DNA of 64,000 nt from Haloterrigena sp. KLK7 (GCF_037914945.1 NZ_CP149788.1:186001-250000); one strand, 5' to 3'. Positions 9,339 through 19,144 are shown, numbered from the stretch's first letter. A program made the numbers and translations. The notes: generated by a model from the sequence alone, not told the origin.

Positions 9339-12300
9339 ATGAGCGACTCACAGAAACGGGAGACGGAGACCGAACAGACACCTCGCGGTCGGCTCTCGCC
9401 GACGCGACGGAAGTTCCTGCAGGCGACCGGGATGGCCGCGCTAGTGACCGGGGTCGGCACCCAGTCCGGCGCCGCGGCACTGTCCGATGGACCGGGCGGC
9501 CCCGGCCGTATCTCGAACCTCGCGGCGTACCTAGAAGACCCCGAAATGGTCGCGGAGAACGTCGAGCCGACTCACGTCACCACCGCGGTTCCCTACGGGT
9601 CGGTGCGGGCGGCCCGTCAGGCGGACGAGCCGTTCACGGAACTCGAGTCGCGGTTCGCCGAGTCCGAGTACGTCCGGCTACTCAACGGCGAGTGGCGGTT
9701 CGCGTTCCACGAGGCCCCCACCGAACTCCCCGACTCGTACGATGACCTCGCGGCCGACGACTGGGGATCGATCGACGTTCCCGGCGTCTGGCAGACCCAA
9801 GGGTACGGCCAGCGAATCTACGCGAACAACTCGATCACGTGGCAACACTACGATCCGGGACAAGAGGGCGACCTCACGCCAAGCGAAGACGGTACGGTCG
9901 ACGTCCCCGGCGTCGGCGACGACGGGATCGACCCCGTCGGGACCTATCGGCGGACGTTCTCGGTGCCGAGAGACTGGGACGGCCGACAGATGTTCCTCCA
10001 CTTCGAGGCCGTCAAGCAGGCCTTCTTCGTCTGGATCGACGGCGAGTACGTCGGCTTCCGGACGGGGTCGATGACGCCCGCCGAGTTCGACGTCACCGAC
10101 CACGTCGAAGCCGGCGGCGACCACGAGGTCACGGTGCAGGTGTACCGCTGGAGCGACAGCGAAGCCCTGGAGACGATCGACATGTTCCGGTACGCCGGCA
10201 TCTTCAGGAGCGTTTACCTGTTCGCGACGCCGACGGTCCACCTCCGGGACTTCTACGCGCGGACCGACCTCGACGACGACTACGAGGACGGCCGCCTCCG
10301 GATCGACGCCGAGATCGCGAACTACGGCGACGCTCCGGCGGGGAAGTACACCGTCCGCGCGCACCTCTACGAGACCGATCGAACGAAGCCGGGTCGCGGT
10401 CCGCCCCGCGGGAAGGGGAAAGAGAACGCGGCGGCGAAGGGCAATGGGAAAAAGAAGGGCCACGGCAAGAAGAAAAAGAACGGCCGCGGCCCGGGCGACA
10501 ACCCGCCGCGCGGTCGCAAGGTGACGACAGTCGAGGCGACCGCGACCGTCGACGAGGACGGCGCCGTCGTCACTCTCGAGGCCGACGTCGACGACCCCGC
10601 GAAATGGTCGGCTGAGCATCCGAACCTCTACCAGCTCGCGCTGGAACTCGTCGACGCTCGTGGCGAGACGACCGAGGCGATGCTCGAGAAGGTCGGCTTC
10701 CGCACCTACGAGACGACCCGTGGTCAGCAGGGCGCCGAAGTCCTGGTCAACGGCGAGCCGGTCGACATCCAGGGCGTGAACCGCCACGAGACCGATCCCG
10801 ACTTCGGGCGGACGGTGCCGGTAGATCGGGTCCGGGAGGACATCGAGACGATGCAGCGGTTCAACGTCAACGCGATCCGGACCTCCCACTACCCGAACGA
10901 CCCGTCGATGTACCGCCTCGCGGACGAGTACGGGATCTACGTGCAAGACGAGGTCTGCGTCGAGACCCACTGGTGGGGCGAGCTGCTCGAGCACACCGAG
11001 GCCTACCACGACCAGGCAGTCGAGCAGTTCCGCCGGATGGTGCTCCGGGACCGCAACCACGCGTCGATCTTCAGCTGGTCGACCGGTAACGAGGCCGGCA
11101 CCGGCGCCGAGCACCTGAACATGGCGTCGCTCGCGACCGACTCGGACGAGTACATCCCGGACGACACCTCCGAAGTCAGCGGCGTCGGCAACGTCGAATC
11201 GTACGACGGCTCGACGGAAGGGCTCGCGCCGGACCGGTTACTCTATCACCAGCCCAACGGCGGCGGCTGGAACGTCGAGTACAGCGACATGCTCGGGCCG
11301 CGGTACGCCGGCATCGGGACGCTGCTGTCGGTCGGCGACGGCTCCTACATCGGCGAGGGGCTCCGACCGGTCGTGATGGGCGAGTACAACCACGCGATGG
11401 GCAACAGCCTGGGGCTGGTCCACGAGATGTGGAACGAGTACATCAAACCGCCCGTCCGAGAGGCGACCGATCGGAGCGGCTCGGACAATCCGGGTTCGCT
11501 CGTCGGCTCGCCCGAGCTCATCCCCGGGCCCGACGACGAACCGGGCGACCCCGACGGCGCGGTCGTCCTCGGCGAGGGTGACGCGATCGAGATCCGACGC
11601 GACGAGAGCCTCGACGTCGACGTCGGTTTCAGCGTCGGCGCCACCGTCTCGAACGTCGACGCGGACGCCGATGCGGCGCTGGTCGACGAGGGCCGCTACT
11701 CGCTGGAACTGTCCGACGGCGAGTTCGTGCTCTCGATCGGATCCGACTCGACCTCGGCGCCGCTCCCTGAGGGCGGAATCGATGGCTGGACGACCGTCGT
11801 CGCCGTCGCGGACGACGACGAACTCCGGCTCTACGTCGACGGCGAGCAGATCGCCGCGACGAGCCACTCGGTCTCTGACCTGCCGGCGGGCGACGGGCCC
11901 GTCCGGATCGGCGTCGACGGCGACGTCAGCGTCACCGTCGACGGCGTCGGGATCTACGACCGCGCTGTGAGCGCCGACGAAGCGGGCGACGCCGACGGCA
12001 CGCTCACGGACGGCGCCGTCGTCGCCTACGACTTCGGAGATCTGATCCGGGATCAGAGCCTCGTCGGCGGCTTCATCTGGGACTGGGTCAACCAGGACCT
12101 CAACGACGTCACCGAGGACGGCCAGGAGTTCCAGTTCTACCACAGCGACGGCCCCGACGGGGCGTTCTGTTTGAACGGGCTGGTCTGGTCCGATCGCGAC
12201 CCCCAGCCCGAGATGTGGCAGCTCAAGCACGCCCACCAGCCGGTCGGTGTCGCGGACGCCGCCGTCGAGGACGGCGAGATCTACGTCTCGAACCGGTTCA

Positions 12301-14168
12301 ACTTCACTACCCTCGAGGCCGTCGAGGGGTCGTGGGAGCTGACTGCGGACGACAAGACAGTCGAAACGGGCGAGCTCCACCTCGATCTCGACCCCGGCGA
12401 GACGCGCCGCATCGACGTCGGCGTCGAAGCGCCCGACGACCCCGAGCCGGGCGTCGAGTACCGCCTGACGGTCAGGTTCGCCCTGGCCGAGGAGACTGAC
12501 TACGCCGACGCCGGCCACGAGGTCGCCTTCGAGCAACTGGAGGTGCCCGTCGACGCGCCCGAGCCCGCGCCCGAGAGCCTCGACGCTATGCCGTCGCTGT
12601 CGGTCGACGAGGACGATGTCGAGGTCGCAATCTCCGGCGAGGGCTTCGAGTACGTCGTCGACGCTGACGCCGGGACGCTCTCCTCGATGGAGTACGACGG
12701 CAGCGAACTGCTCGATCGCGGACCCCTGTTTAACGCCTGGCGCGCGCCGATCATGAACGAGATCCAGGCGTGGGGATCGAACCCGGCGACGACCTGGTAC
12801 GACGCCGGACTCGACGACCTCTCGCACACGATCGAGTCCGTCGAGACGAGCGCTGTCGACGATTCGCTGGTCGAGGTCGAAGTCGACGGCTTCACGGCGG
12901 GGACCGAACTACCGCCGCCGCTACTGACGCCGGACGCCTCGGGCGAAGGTAACGACGGCGAGGTCGTCGGCGATCCCGACATCGTCTCAGGTCAGAGCGG
13001 TCAGGCCGTCGCGCTCGACGGCGAGTCCCAGTACGTCAACGCGGGCAACGACGCCAGCGTCGACTTCGGTGCGCCGGACTTCACGATCCAGGCGCGGTTC
13101 AAAGGCCTGCCGACGAACGGCACGCACAACCCGTTCGTCAGCAAGGGCGACCACCAGTACGCGCTGAAGGTCTCCGACAGTAATCAGCTCCAGTTCTTCG
13201 TCTATCAGAACACCTGGATCACGCTCAACGAGCCGGTGCCGTCGGACTTCGCCGAGGACGAGTGGCATACACTGACTGGGGTCGCGACCGAGAACGAACT
13301 GCAGCTGTACCTGGATGGGGAGCTACTGGGAAGCAGTAGCCACGACGCGACAAGCATCAATCAGTCGGCGTTCCCGGTGCACGTCGGTCACAACGCGGAG
13401 AACGCGAACCGGTACACCGAGACGACGATCGACGAGGTCCGGATGTACGACCGCGCGCTGTCGGCGAGCGAGATCTCGTCCGGCTTCGACGAACCGCCCG
13501 AAAGCGCGGTGCTGTGGTACGAACTGGACGAGTTCGAGGAAGGCGAGTCGACGGAGATGGGCTTCGAGACGCAGTACCGCTACCGGATCTACGGTAGCGG
13601 CGACGTGCAGATGAGCGTCGAAGCCGATCCGAACGAGCCACTGCGCAACACGGTGAGCGGCTGGCTCCCGAAAGTCGGTGTCCAGTTGGAACTGCCCGAG
13701 CGGTTCGAGGAGTTCGAGTGGTACGGCCGCGGCGAGTTAGAGACCTACCCCGACCGCAAGTGGGGCGTCCCGATCGGGCGCTACGAGGGGGCGGTCGACG
13801 AGCAGTACGTCCCATACCTGCCGCCGACGGACAACGGTAACAAGGCTCAGACGCGCTGGGCGACGCTCTCGGACGGCGATGTCTCGCTGCTCGGGATACC
13901 CGGCGACGAGGACGCGAACGTCAGCCTCGAGCAGTGGTCAAACCTCGACGAAGCCGAGCACCAGTACGAACTGGAGGAGCGCGGTTCGGTCGGGTTCAAC
14001 CTCGACCACCGCGTGACCGGCGTCGGCGGGACGCCGACCGACCCGATCGAGCGCTACCAGGTCGAGGTCGAGCCGACCGCATTCAGCGTGGTACTCCGGC
14101 CGTTCGATCCCGACGAGGCGGACCCGATGGCGCTGGCGAACCGACGGCTACCCGACGCCGACGAGTAG
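9339..14168 (+). CDS. Tat-exported LacZ-type GH2 glycosidase with two LamG-like insertions
   Basis: This 1609-residue enzyme opens with a classic Tat signal (SPTRRKFLQATGMAALVTGVG). It then follows the five-domain LacZ plan: sugar-binding jelly roll, Ig-like domain, TIM barrel from about residue 466, Ig-like domain and the large C-terminal beta-galactosidase domain. The acid/base Glu is in SWSTGNE (about E585) and the nucleophile in VVMGEYNHAMGNS (about E682), both as in LacZ. Two concanavalin/LamG-like modules are spliced in: residues about 715-900, between the nucleophile and the GGFIWDWVNQ strand, and about 1190-1385, inside the C-terminal domain. A Lys/Gly-rich loop sits near residues 350-395. 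Substrate is likely a beta-galactoside or a hemicellulose side chain. The preceding ATG-like start at 9309 is outside the Tat consensus and is rejected. Confidence 0.85.
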   Translation: MSDSQKRETETEQTPRGRLSPTRRKFLQATGMAALVTGVGTQSGAAALSDGPGGPGRISNLAAYLEDPEMVAENVEPTHVTTAVPYGSVRAARQADEPFTELESRFAESEYVRLLNGEWRFAFHEAPTELPDSYDDLAADDWGSIDVPGVWQTQGYGQRIYANNSITWQHYDPGQEGDLTPSEDGTVDVPGVGDDGIDPVGTYRRTFSVPRDWDGRQMFLHFEAVKQAFFVWIDGEYVGFRTGSMTPAEFDVTDHVEAGGDHEVTVQVYRWSDSEALETIDMFRYAGIFRSVYLFATPTVHLRDFYARTDLDDDYEDGRLRIDAEIANYGDAPAGKYTVRAHLYETDRTKPGRGPPRGKGKENAAAKGNGKKKGHGKKKKNGRGPGDNPPRGRKVTTVEATATVDEDGAVVTLEADVDDPAKWSAEHPNLYQLALELVDARGETTEAMLEKVGFRTYETTRGQQGAEVLVNGEPVDIQGVNRHETDPDFGRTVPVDRVREDIETMQRFNVNAIRTSHYPNDPSMYRLADEYGIYVQDEVCVETHWWGELLEHTEAYHDQAVEQFRRMVLRDRNHASIFSWSTGNEAGTGAEHLNMASLATDSDEYIPDDTSEVSGVGNVESYDGSTEGLAPDRLLYHQPNGGGWNVEYSDMLGPRYAGIGTLLSVGDGSYIGEGLRPVVMGEYNHAMGNSLGLVHEMWNEYIKPPVREATDRSGSDNPGSLVGSPELIPGPDDEPGDPDGAVVLGEGDAIEIRRDESLDVDVGFSVGATVSNVDADADAALVDEGRYSLELSDGEFVLSIGSDSTSAPLPEGGIDGWTTVVAVADDDELRLYVDGEQIAATSHSVSDLPAGDGPVRIGVDGDVSVTVDGVGIYDRAVSADEAGDADGTLTDGAVVAYDFGDLIRDQSLVGGFIWDWVNQDLNDVTEDGQEFQFYHSDGPDGAFCLNGLVWSDRDPQPEMWQLKHAHQPVGVADAAVEDGEIYVSNRFNFTTLEAVEGSWELTADDKTVETGELHLDLDPGETRRIDVGVEAPDDPEPGVEYRLTVRFALAEETDYADAGHEVAFEQLEVPVDAPEPAPESLDAMPSLSVDEDDVEVAISGEGFEYVVDADAGTLSSMEYDGSELLDRGPLFNAWRAPIMNEIQAWGSNPATTWYDAGLDDLSHTIESVETSAVDDSLVEVEVDGFTAGTELPPPLLTPDASGEGNDGEVVGDPDIVSGQSGQAVALDGESQYVNAGNDASVDFGAPDFTIQARFKGLPTNGTHNPFVSKGDHQYALKVSDSNQLQFFVYQNTWITLNEPVPSDFAEDEWHTLTGVATENELQLYLDGELLGSSSHDATSINQSAFPVHVGHNAENANRYTETTIDEVRMYDRALSASEISSGFDEPPESAVLWYELDEFEEGESTEMGFETQYRYRIYGSGDVQMSVEADPNEPLRNTVSGWLPKVGVQLELPERFEEFEWYGRGELETYPDRKWGVPIGRYEGAVDEQYVPYLPPTDNGNKAQTRWATLSDGDVSLLGIPGDEDANVSLEQWSNLDEAEHQYELEERGSVGFNLDHRVTGVGGTPTDPIERYQVEVEPTAFSVVLRPFDPDEADPMALANRRLPDADE

Positions 14169-14470
14169 GCACCTGGCGCCGACGCCGCGCTGTCGTGTTT
14201 TCGTTTCTCCGCCGGCCGAACGGGTAAACCGCGGTTGCACGACGCACGGAGCGTGCATCGGGTTATCGACGAGGGGGGTCGGCGTGTTCGCGGACGCCGT
14301 GCTCGTGATCTACCGTGAGGGGGTCCGCTCAGCGCCTCGACGGGCGCGCTCGCGCTCCAGTGGCGTGGCTGAGCGGTTCTCGCTTGCGGAGCGATCATAC
14401 TACTGGAACCAGCGAATCCGAACAATTCCCCAGAGTTATGTTCGTCGCCGGGAACTGCAAACTGTCCAGT

Positions 14471-15436
14471 ATGACGGATTTCACCGATAAGACGACGACC
14501 GAGATTACGACGTTTGGCGAGACGATGCTCCGGCTGTCGCCGGAACGCGGAGAGCGACTGGAGACGGCGGAGTCGCTCGACTTCCGGACGGCAGGTGCCG
14601 AGAGCAACGTCGCAATCGCGGCGAGTCGCCTCGGCGCCGATGCGGTCTGGATATCGAAGCTTCCGGAGACGTCGCTCGGTCGGCGCGTGACCACCGAAGT
14701 ACGGTCGCACGGCGTTACGCCGGCGGTCACCTGGAGCGACGAGGGGAGACAGGGAGCGTACTATATCGAAGAGGGAGGAGAGCCGCGCGGGACGAACGTC
14801 ATTTACGACCGGCACGACGCGGCGATAACGACGGCGGAGCCCGACGACGTGCCGATCGACGCGATTCGATCGTCGGACGTGTTCTTTACCACGGGCATCA
14901 CGCCGGCGCTGTCCGAAACGCTGTACGACACGACCGGCGAACTGCTGGACGTCGACACTACGACCGCCTTCGACCTCAACTATCGAAGTAAACTCTGGTC
15001 GCGAGAGACGGCGCGGTCGGCGTACGAGGAGTTCCTCCCGAAGGTCGATCTGCTGTTCGCCCCCGAACGCGACGCGCGGTCGATTCTCGACGTCGACGGA
15101 ACGGGCGAAGCGATCGCCGACGAACTCCGCACGCGGTTCGACTGTGAGCTCGTTGTCGTAACGCGGGGTTCGGACGGCGCAGTCGCGAGCACCGCCGACG
15201 GGAGCGTGAGCCAGTCCGCGTTCGACACCGAAACGCTCGATCCGATCGGAACCGGCGACGCGTTCGTCGGTGCGTTCCTCTCGCGGTACGTCCGCGACGC
15301 GTCTATTGCGGACGCGTTGACATGGGCAGCGGCGACAGCAGCGCTGAAACGAACGATCAAGGGCGATCTAGCGGTGATCACCGAAGACGAAGTCGAGGCA
15401 GTCATCGCCGAAGGGGGGTCCGAAATCGACAGGTAA
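14471..15436 (+). CDS. kdgK: 2-keto-3-deoxygluconate kinase (PfkB family)
   Basis: The 321-residue protein is a ribokinase/PfkB-family sugar kinase: FGETMLRLSPERGERLETA at the N-terminus, FRTAGAESNVAIAASRLG (sugar-binding Gly-rich segment) and the C-terminal signature DPIGTGDAFVGAF with the catalytic Asp. The YDRHDAAITTA and FDLNYRSKLW motifs are typical of KDG kinases (EC 2.7.1.45). It would phosphorylate the KDG made by UxuA, giving KDPG for the aldolase gene that starts 65 bases downstream on the same strand. The ATG at 14471 starts the conserved N-terminus; an upstream open extension is ignored. Confidence 0.9.
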   Translation: MTDFTDKTTTEITTFGETMLRLSPERGERLETAESLDFRTAGAESNVAIAASRLGADAVWISKLPETSLGRRVTTEVRSHGVTPAVTWSDEGRQGAYYIEEGGEPRGTNVIYDRHDAAITTAEPDDVPIDAIRSSDVFFTTGITPALSETLYDTTGELLDVDTTTAFDLNYRSKLWSRETARSAYEEFLPKVDLLFAPERDARSILDVDGTGEAIADELRTRFDCELVVVTRGSDGAVASTADGSVSQSAFDTETLDPIGTGDAFVGAFLSRYVRDASIADALTWAAATAALKRTIKGDLAVITEDEVEAVIAEGGSEIDR

Positions 15437-15471
15437 GTATCCGTACCGTGGACTGCTCAATATCAGTGACA

Positions 15472-15478
15472 TTTAGTA
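15472..15478 (+). promoter_or_regulatory. TATA-like box of the KDPG aldolase gene
   Basis: TTTAGTA is centred 27 nt before the ATG at 15502, so the aldolase gene can be transcribed on its own as a leaderless message besides any read-through from kdgK. Confidence 0.55.
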
Positions 15479-15501
15479 GGTACCGTCCGTCGGTACTCCG
15501 T

Positions 15502-16140
15502 ATGAGTCTACAAGAGATCGAGCAGATCGTGGATAGTGGTGTAATCGGAATTCTTCGAGGCGTCGAGCCGGACGCTGCAATCGATGTCGCTTCCGCAGTC
15601 GCCGACGGCGGTGTCACGGCGCTCGAGGTAACGGCGGACACGGAGAACGTCGTGGAAACGATCGATACGCTCTCGAGTCGGTTCGACGACGTCCTCGTCG
15701 GTGCCGGAACCGTCCTGGACGCGGAAACGGCGCGGGCCGTGCAGTTGGCCGGTGCGGAGTTTCTGGTGACGCCGACCGTCGACACCGACGTCATCGAGGT
15801 AAGTAACCGCTACGGGACGCCCATCGCGACGGGCGCGTTCACGCCGACCGAAGCACTGCGAGCCTACGAAGCGGGCGCCGACTTCGTGAAGGTGTTCCCG
15901 GCGAAAACCGGCGGTCCGGAACACGTCGCTGCGATCGGTGGCCCACTCTCGCAGATTCCGCTCGTCCCGACCGGCGGCGTCGGTCCATCGAACGCGGAGG
16001 CGTATATTGAGGCGGGAGCCGTCGCGGTCGGCGCCGGCAGTGCGATCGTCGACGACGACGCCGTCGCGAACGAGGAGTACGCGACGATCACCGAAAACGC
16101 GCGCCGAATGGTCGACGCCGTTGAATCCGCCCGAAACTGA
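15502..16140 (+). CDS. 2-keto-3-deoxy-6-phosphogluconate aldolase (class I)
   Basis: The 212-residue protein matches bacterial-type KDPG/KHG aldolases (EC 4.1.2.14). It shows GVIGILRGVEPDAAIDVA, the EVTADTENV strand with the catalytic-site Glu, GAGTVLDAETA, the Schiff-base lysine in DFVKVFPA and the phosphate-binding PTGGVGPSNAEAYIEAGAVAVGAGS. It cleaves KDPG to pyruvate and glyceraldehyde-3-phosphate, completing the route that starts with uxuA and kdgK. Haloarchaea use a semi-phosphorylative Entner-Doudoroff pathway, so the enzyme could also serve general sugar breakdown. Confidence 0.9.
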   Translation: MSLQEIEQIVDSGVIGILRGVEPDAAIDVASAVADGGVTALEVTADTENVVETIDTLSSRFDDVLVGAGTVLDAETARAVQLAGAEFLVTPTVDTDVIEVSNRYGTPIATGAFTPTEALRAYEAGADFVKVFPAKTGGPEHVAAIGGPLSQIPLVPTGGVGPSNAEAYIEAGAVAVGAGSAIVDDDAVANEEYATITENARRMVDAVESARN

Positions 16141-16631
16141 AATTCCGGTCTCGGGGGCCAACCGCTCCGGAAAGAGCCCTCTCTCGTTCGACTCGTGTTT
16201 CACGGAGCGTGAAGAACCACTACGGCAGCGAGTATCGGAGCGTATTCGATTCATACACGACCTCTCGCTTCGGGGTACTGTTCGTACTCTCGAGGTATTC
16301 GATAGCCCATAGGAGACCCGCTCCACTACCAGCTACTGTCCGAGAGCAAAATCGTTCGTCTAGCCGTTGTTGCCGGTATTCCCACGAGTCTGGCTGTCCT
16401 CCAGAAACGCCACCATATAATCTTATCTGAGAATCTAAGATAGGAGAATTAGATCTACTATATATTCTCCAATAGTAGAGAGTTGTACAGACGCCGACCG
16501 CGAGGTCGCACCCACCTCGCTACCCACCACCTGGACGAGCGAACGGGGTCGGCGTGTGCGGCCTCTGAGCGTCGCTCCGGGCCGAGTACCGATACCGGTA
16601 TCCTTTTTTCGCCGACAGTGGCAGCGTCGGT
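16141..16631. other. Intergenic region
   Basis: No gene is supported in these 491 bases. A 7-bp inverted repeat (GGAGAAT at 16443-16449 and ATTCTCC at 16464-16470) lies in an AT-rich patch, and a T-rich tract near 16601-16608 sits 27 nt before the MFS gene and may be its TATA-like element. Confidence 0.5.
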
Positions 16632-17807
16632 ATGAACCGACGTCGCGCGTGGACGATGGCTATTTTCCTGTTCGTCTTCGCGGACGCGATCGCGATGCAG
16701 GCTCGCGGCCCGATCCTCTCGAATCTCGAGGCGGCGTTCGGCGTCTCCGAGGCCGCACTCGGGCTGGTCGCGCCCGCCGGGACTATCGGCTTCCTCGCGG
16801 TCGTCGTCACCGTGGGACTCCTCGCCGGGCGCATTCGGGTCCGGCGAGCGCTGTTCCTCGGAACTACCCTCACCGCCTGTGCACTGATCGCGATGGCGGT
16901 CGCACCTCGCTATGCCGTCTTTCTGGGTGCGTTGCTCGTTCAGGGCGGCGCTGCGGGCGTGTTTCGCGGCGTCGACCGCGTCGTGCTGAGTCATCTCCAC
17001 GCCGACCGGCGGGGGCGGATGTTCACCGGGTACGCCTTCGTCTGGGCTATCGGTGCCGTTCTCGGTCCGCAACTCGTCACCGGCGTGCTAGCGGTCGCGG
17101 ACTGGCGTGCCGTCTTCGTCGTCATCTCGCTGTGTTTCCTGCCGACGGCCGCCATCGCGGCCCGCTCCGAGTTGCCGTCGATGGACGCGGAGCGATCGCT
17201 ATCCCGGACCGATCTGCGGGCGCTGTTCCGTCGGCCGGCGGTCGTCGGCGCCTGTACCGGGATGGTCTTCGTCGGCGCGCTCGAGGGAATCCTCTTCACG
17301 TGGCTCGCCTACTACGCGGGAACGTTCTACGGGACGACGACGGCGAATCTCGTGTTGTCGGCCTATCTCCTGGCGTACGTGCCCGCACGCCTCGGGTATA
17401 CGTTCGCTATCGAGCGGGTGCCCTATCTCGCACTGCTAGCCGCGGTGACGCTTCCCGCGGTGCCGGCACTCGCGGTCGCTTTCTCAGGCGTCACTGGCCC
17501 AGTGTTGTTCCTCGCCGTCTTCGTCGCCGGTGGTTCGATCTCCGGCGGTTTTCCGACACTAGCGGCCTACGCCGTCGAGACCGCCCCCGAGTACAGCGGT
17601 CCGCTCAACGCCCTGACGACCGGGGCGACGTACGCCGGCCTCGCGATCGCCCCGCCCATCGTGGGACTGCTCGCCGAGACGTACGGGATCGGTCGCGCGC
17701 TGTGGTCGACGGTCTGCATTGCGCTCGCTCTCCTCGCGACCGTCGCGACGCTGTGGCACTGGACCGGAACCCCGGACGTTCCGAGAGCTGAAATGACGGC
17801 CGACTGA
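16632..17807 (+). CDS. MFS transporter
   Basis: The 391-residue product is almost entirely hydrophobic, with about twelve membrane segments. The loop GLLAGRIRVRRALFLG between the second and third segments fits the major facilitator signature, and a longer central loop near residue 190 separates the two six-helix halves. Its substrate cannot be read from sequence. It follows the sugar-acid catabolic genes on the same strand but after a 490-base gap, so a link to uronate uptake is only possible. Confidence 0.85.
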   Translation: MNRRRAWTMAIFLFVFADAIAMQARGPILSNLEAAFGVSEAALGLVAPAGTIGFLAVVVTVGLLAGRIRVRRALFLGTTLTACALIAMAVAPRYAVFLGALLVQGGAAGVFRGVDRVVLSHLHADRRGRMFTGYAFVWAIGAVLGPQLVTGVLAVADWRAVFVVISLCFLPTAAIAARSELPSMDAERSLSRTDLRALFRRPAVVGACTGMVFVGALEGILFTWLAYYAGTFYGTTTANLVLSAYLLAYVPARLGYTFAIERVPYLALLAAVTLPAVPALAVAFSGVTGPVLFLAVFVAGGSISGGFPTLAAYAVETAPEYSGPLNALTTGATYAGLAIAPPIVGLLAETYGIGRALWSTVCIALALLATVATLWHWTGTPDVPRAEMTAD

Positions 17808-17926
17808 GCGGTAATAGGTCCTGGAAGTATCGACAACAGGATAACAATTAGGGGTGCAGTATACAGATAATGGAACGGTACTACTAATGGACAGTTCAAG
17901 AACTGGTCGACAGTGACCGATAACGA

Positions 17927-18763
17927 ATGAAGACATTCCCATCAATACCACGAGTCGCAGATGCTCCCGAGGGCCTCCTCAAGGAAGGACATCTGTGGCT
18001 CATCGAGAAGGTCGACGGGGCGCAGTTCCGCTTTCAACTCCAGGAGTCGGGACTGATTCGCTTCGGCGACCGGAACCGCGTCTACGACGATCCGGACGCC
18101 GTCCCGGAGCCGTACCAGCACGCCGTCCGCCACGTGAGAACGAATCTCGATCGAGAAGCGCTCCGAGACGCCGTCGACGACGTCGAAGCGCTCGTCTTCT
18201 TCGGCGAGGCGATGCACCGGCATACGATCGACTACGACTGGGACCGCACGCCGTCGTTTCTCGGCTTCGACGTCTGGTCCGCTCAAAAGGATCGTTTCTA
18301 TCCGGTAGATACCGTCGAGCGAATCTTCGATCGACTCGGTCTCCAATCGGTGAACGTGTTCGACCGAGAACGTCGCGCTCGAGACTTCGATCCCGACACG
18401 TACTCCGTGCCTCGGTCTGCGTGGTACGACGGACCCGCCGAAGGGGTTATCGTCCGAAACAAACGGGGCCAGCGAGCGAAGTTCCTGCATCCGTCGTTTC
18501 GCGAGGTCGAGGAGACGGTTCCGGTCGACGCATCCGCAGCGGAGCTAGCCGCGGAGTATGCGACCCGAGGGCGGTTCGAAAAACTCTCGAGCGAACTCGA
18601 AGCGCGGGACCGTCCCGTAACGTTCGAGACGCTCTACGAGCGCGTCCTCGAGGATATCGTTCGCGAAGAGCACAGACAGCTCTACCACACCGACGAACCG
18701 GTCGACATGAAGACGTTCCGCTCCGAGATCAGTGCGCTAACGCGCCAATTCCTCGAAGAGTGA
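17927..18763 (+). CDS. RNA-ligase-like nucleotidyltransferase
   Basis: The 278-residue protein carries nucleotidyltransferase motifs in the order seen in T4 Rnl2-type RNA ligases: motif I EKVDGAQFRF with the adenylated Lys at residue 28, a downstream FGDRNRVY segment, FFGEAMH, a motif III-like FLGFDVW, motif IV EGVIVRNKRG and motif V RAKF. It should seal RNA (or nicked RNA/DNA) ends with ATP. No extra domain is seen beyond an alpha-helical C-terminus. The gene points toward the origin repeats and is adjacent to orc1/cdc6 (convergent). Its biological role is not known from this window. Confidence 0.75.
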   Translation: MKTFPSIPRVADAPEGLLKEGHLWLIEKVDGAQFRFQLQESGLIRFGDRNRVYDDPDAVPEPYQHAVRHVRTNLDREALRDAVDDVEALVFFGEAMHRHTIDYDWDRTPSFLGFDVWSAQKDRFYPVDTVERIFDRLGLQSVNVFDRERRARDFDPDTYSVPRSAWYDGPAEGVIVRNKRGQRAKFLHPSFREVEETVPVDASAAELAAEYATRGRFEKLSSELEARDRPVTFETLYERVLEDIVREEHRQLYHTDEPVDMKTFRSEISALTRQFLEE

Positions 18764-18876
18764 CGGAAGAGGTATCGTCACTCCCGAACCATTCGTTCAG
18801 AGAGACGAAGCTGCTATTCTACAGGCGGAGAAGGCCGAGTACCCCGGGATCGTTCGAAGTTCCCCGTTTCTCGCAG

Positions 18877-19144
18877 CACCCCACCCCTGGCTTCCGTCGT
18901 AGTTTCCACCCCACCCCCCACGTTTCCGTCGTTTCCGGACACCCCACCCCAGACTTCCATCGTTTCCGAGCACCCTCCATCTGACTTCCGACCCTCCCGG
19001 ACCCCCACCCCTGGCTTCCGTCGTTTCCGGCGTGTCCGAGTGAACGATACCCTCGTCGCACCCCTCGTTTCCGTCGTAAATTCCGACCCCCCACGTTTCC
19101 GTCGTTTCCGGACGCCCACCCCGGATTTCCGTCGTATATTTGGG
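18877..19144 (+). repeat. Tandem array of about eight origin-recognition-type repeats (3' side of cdc6)
   Basis: About eight direct copies of a unit of about 26-33 bases follow one another: a C-rich half (CACCCCACCCC) and a TTTCCGTCGTTTCC half. Copies begin near 18877, 18908, 18939, 18969 (degenerate), 19001, 19057, 19086 and 19112. The G/C-string plus dyad organisation and the adjacency to orc1/cdc6 match haloarchaeal origin recognition boxes (ORBs). The units are nearly contiguous without unique spacers, so this is not CRISPR. Confidence 0.75.

Noticed and set aside
9678-11114. Minus-strand open frame in the GH2 gene
   Set aside because: Shadow of the GH2 coding strand, which carries both catalytic Glu motifs.
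18877-19144. Repeat array considered as CRISPR
   Set aside because: Units follow one another with no unique spacers of constant length, lie beside cdc6, and recur inverted across the gene; origin repeats explain them better.
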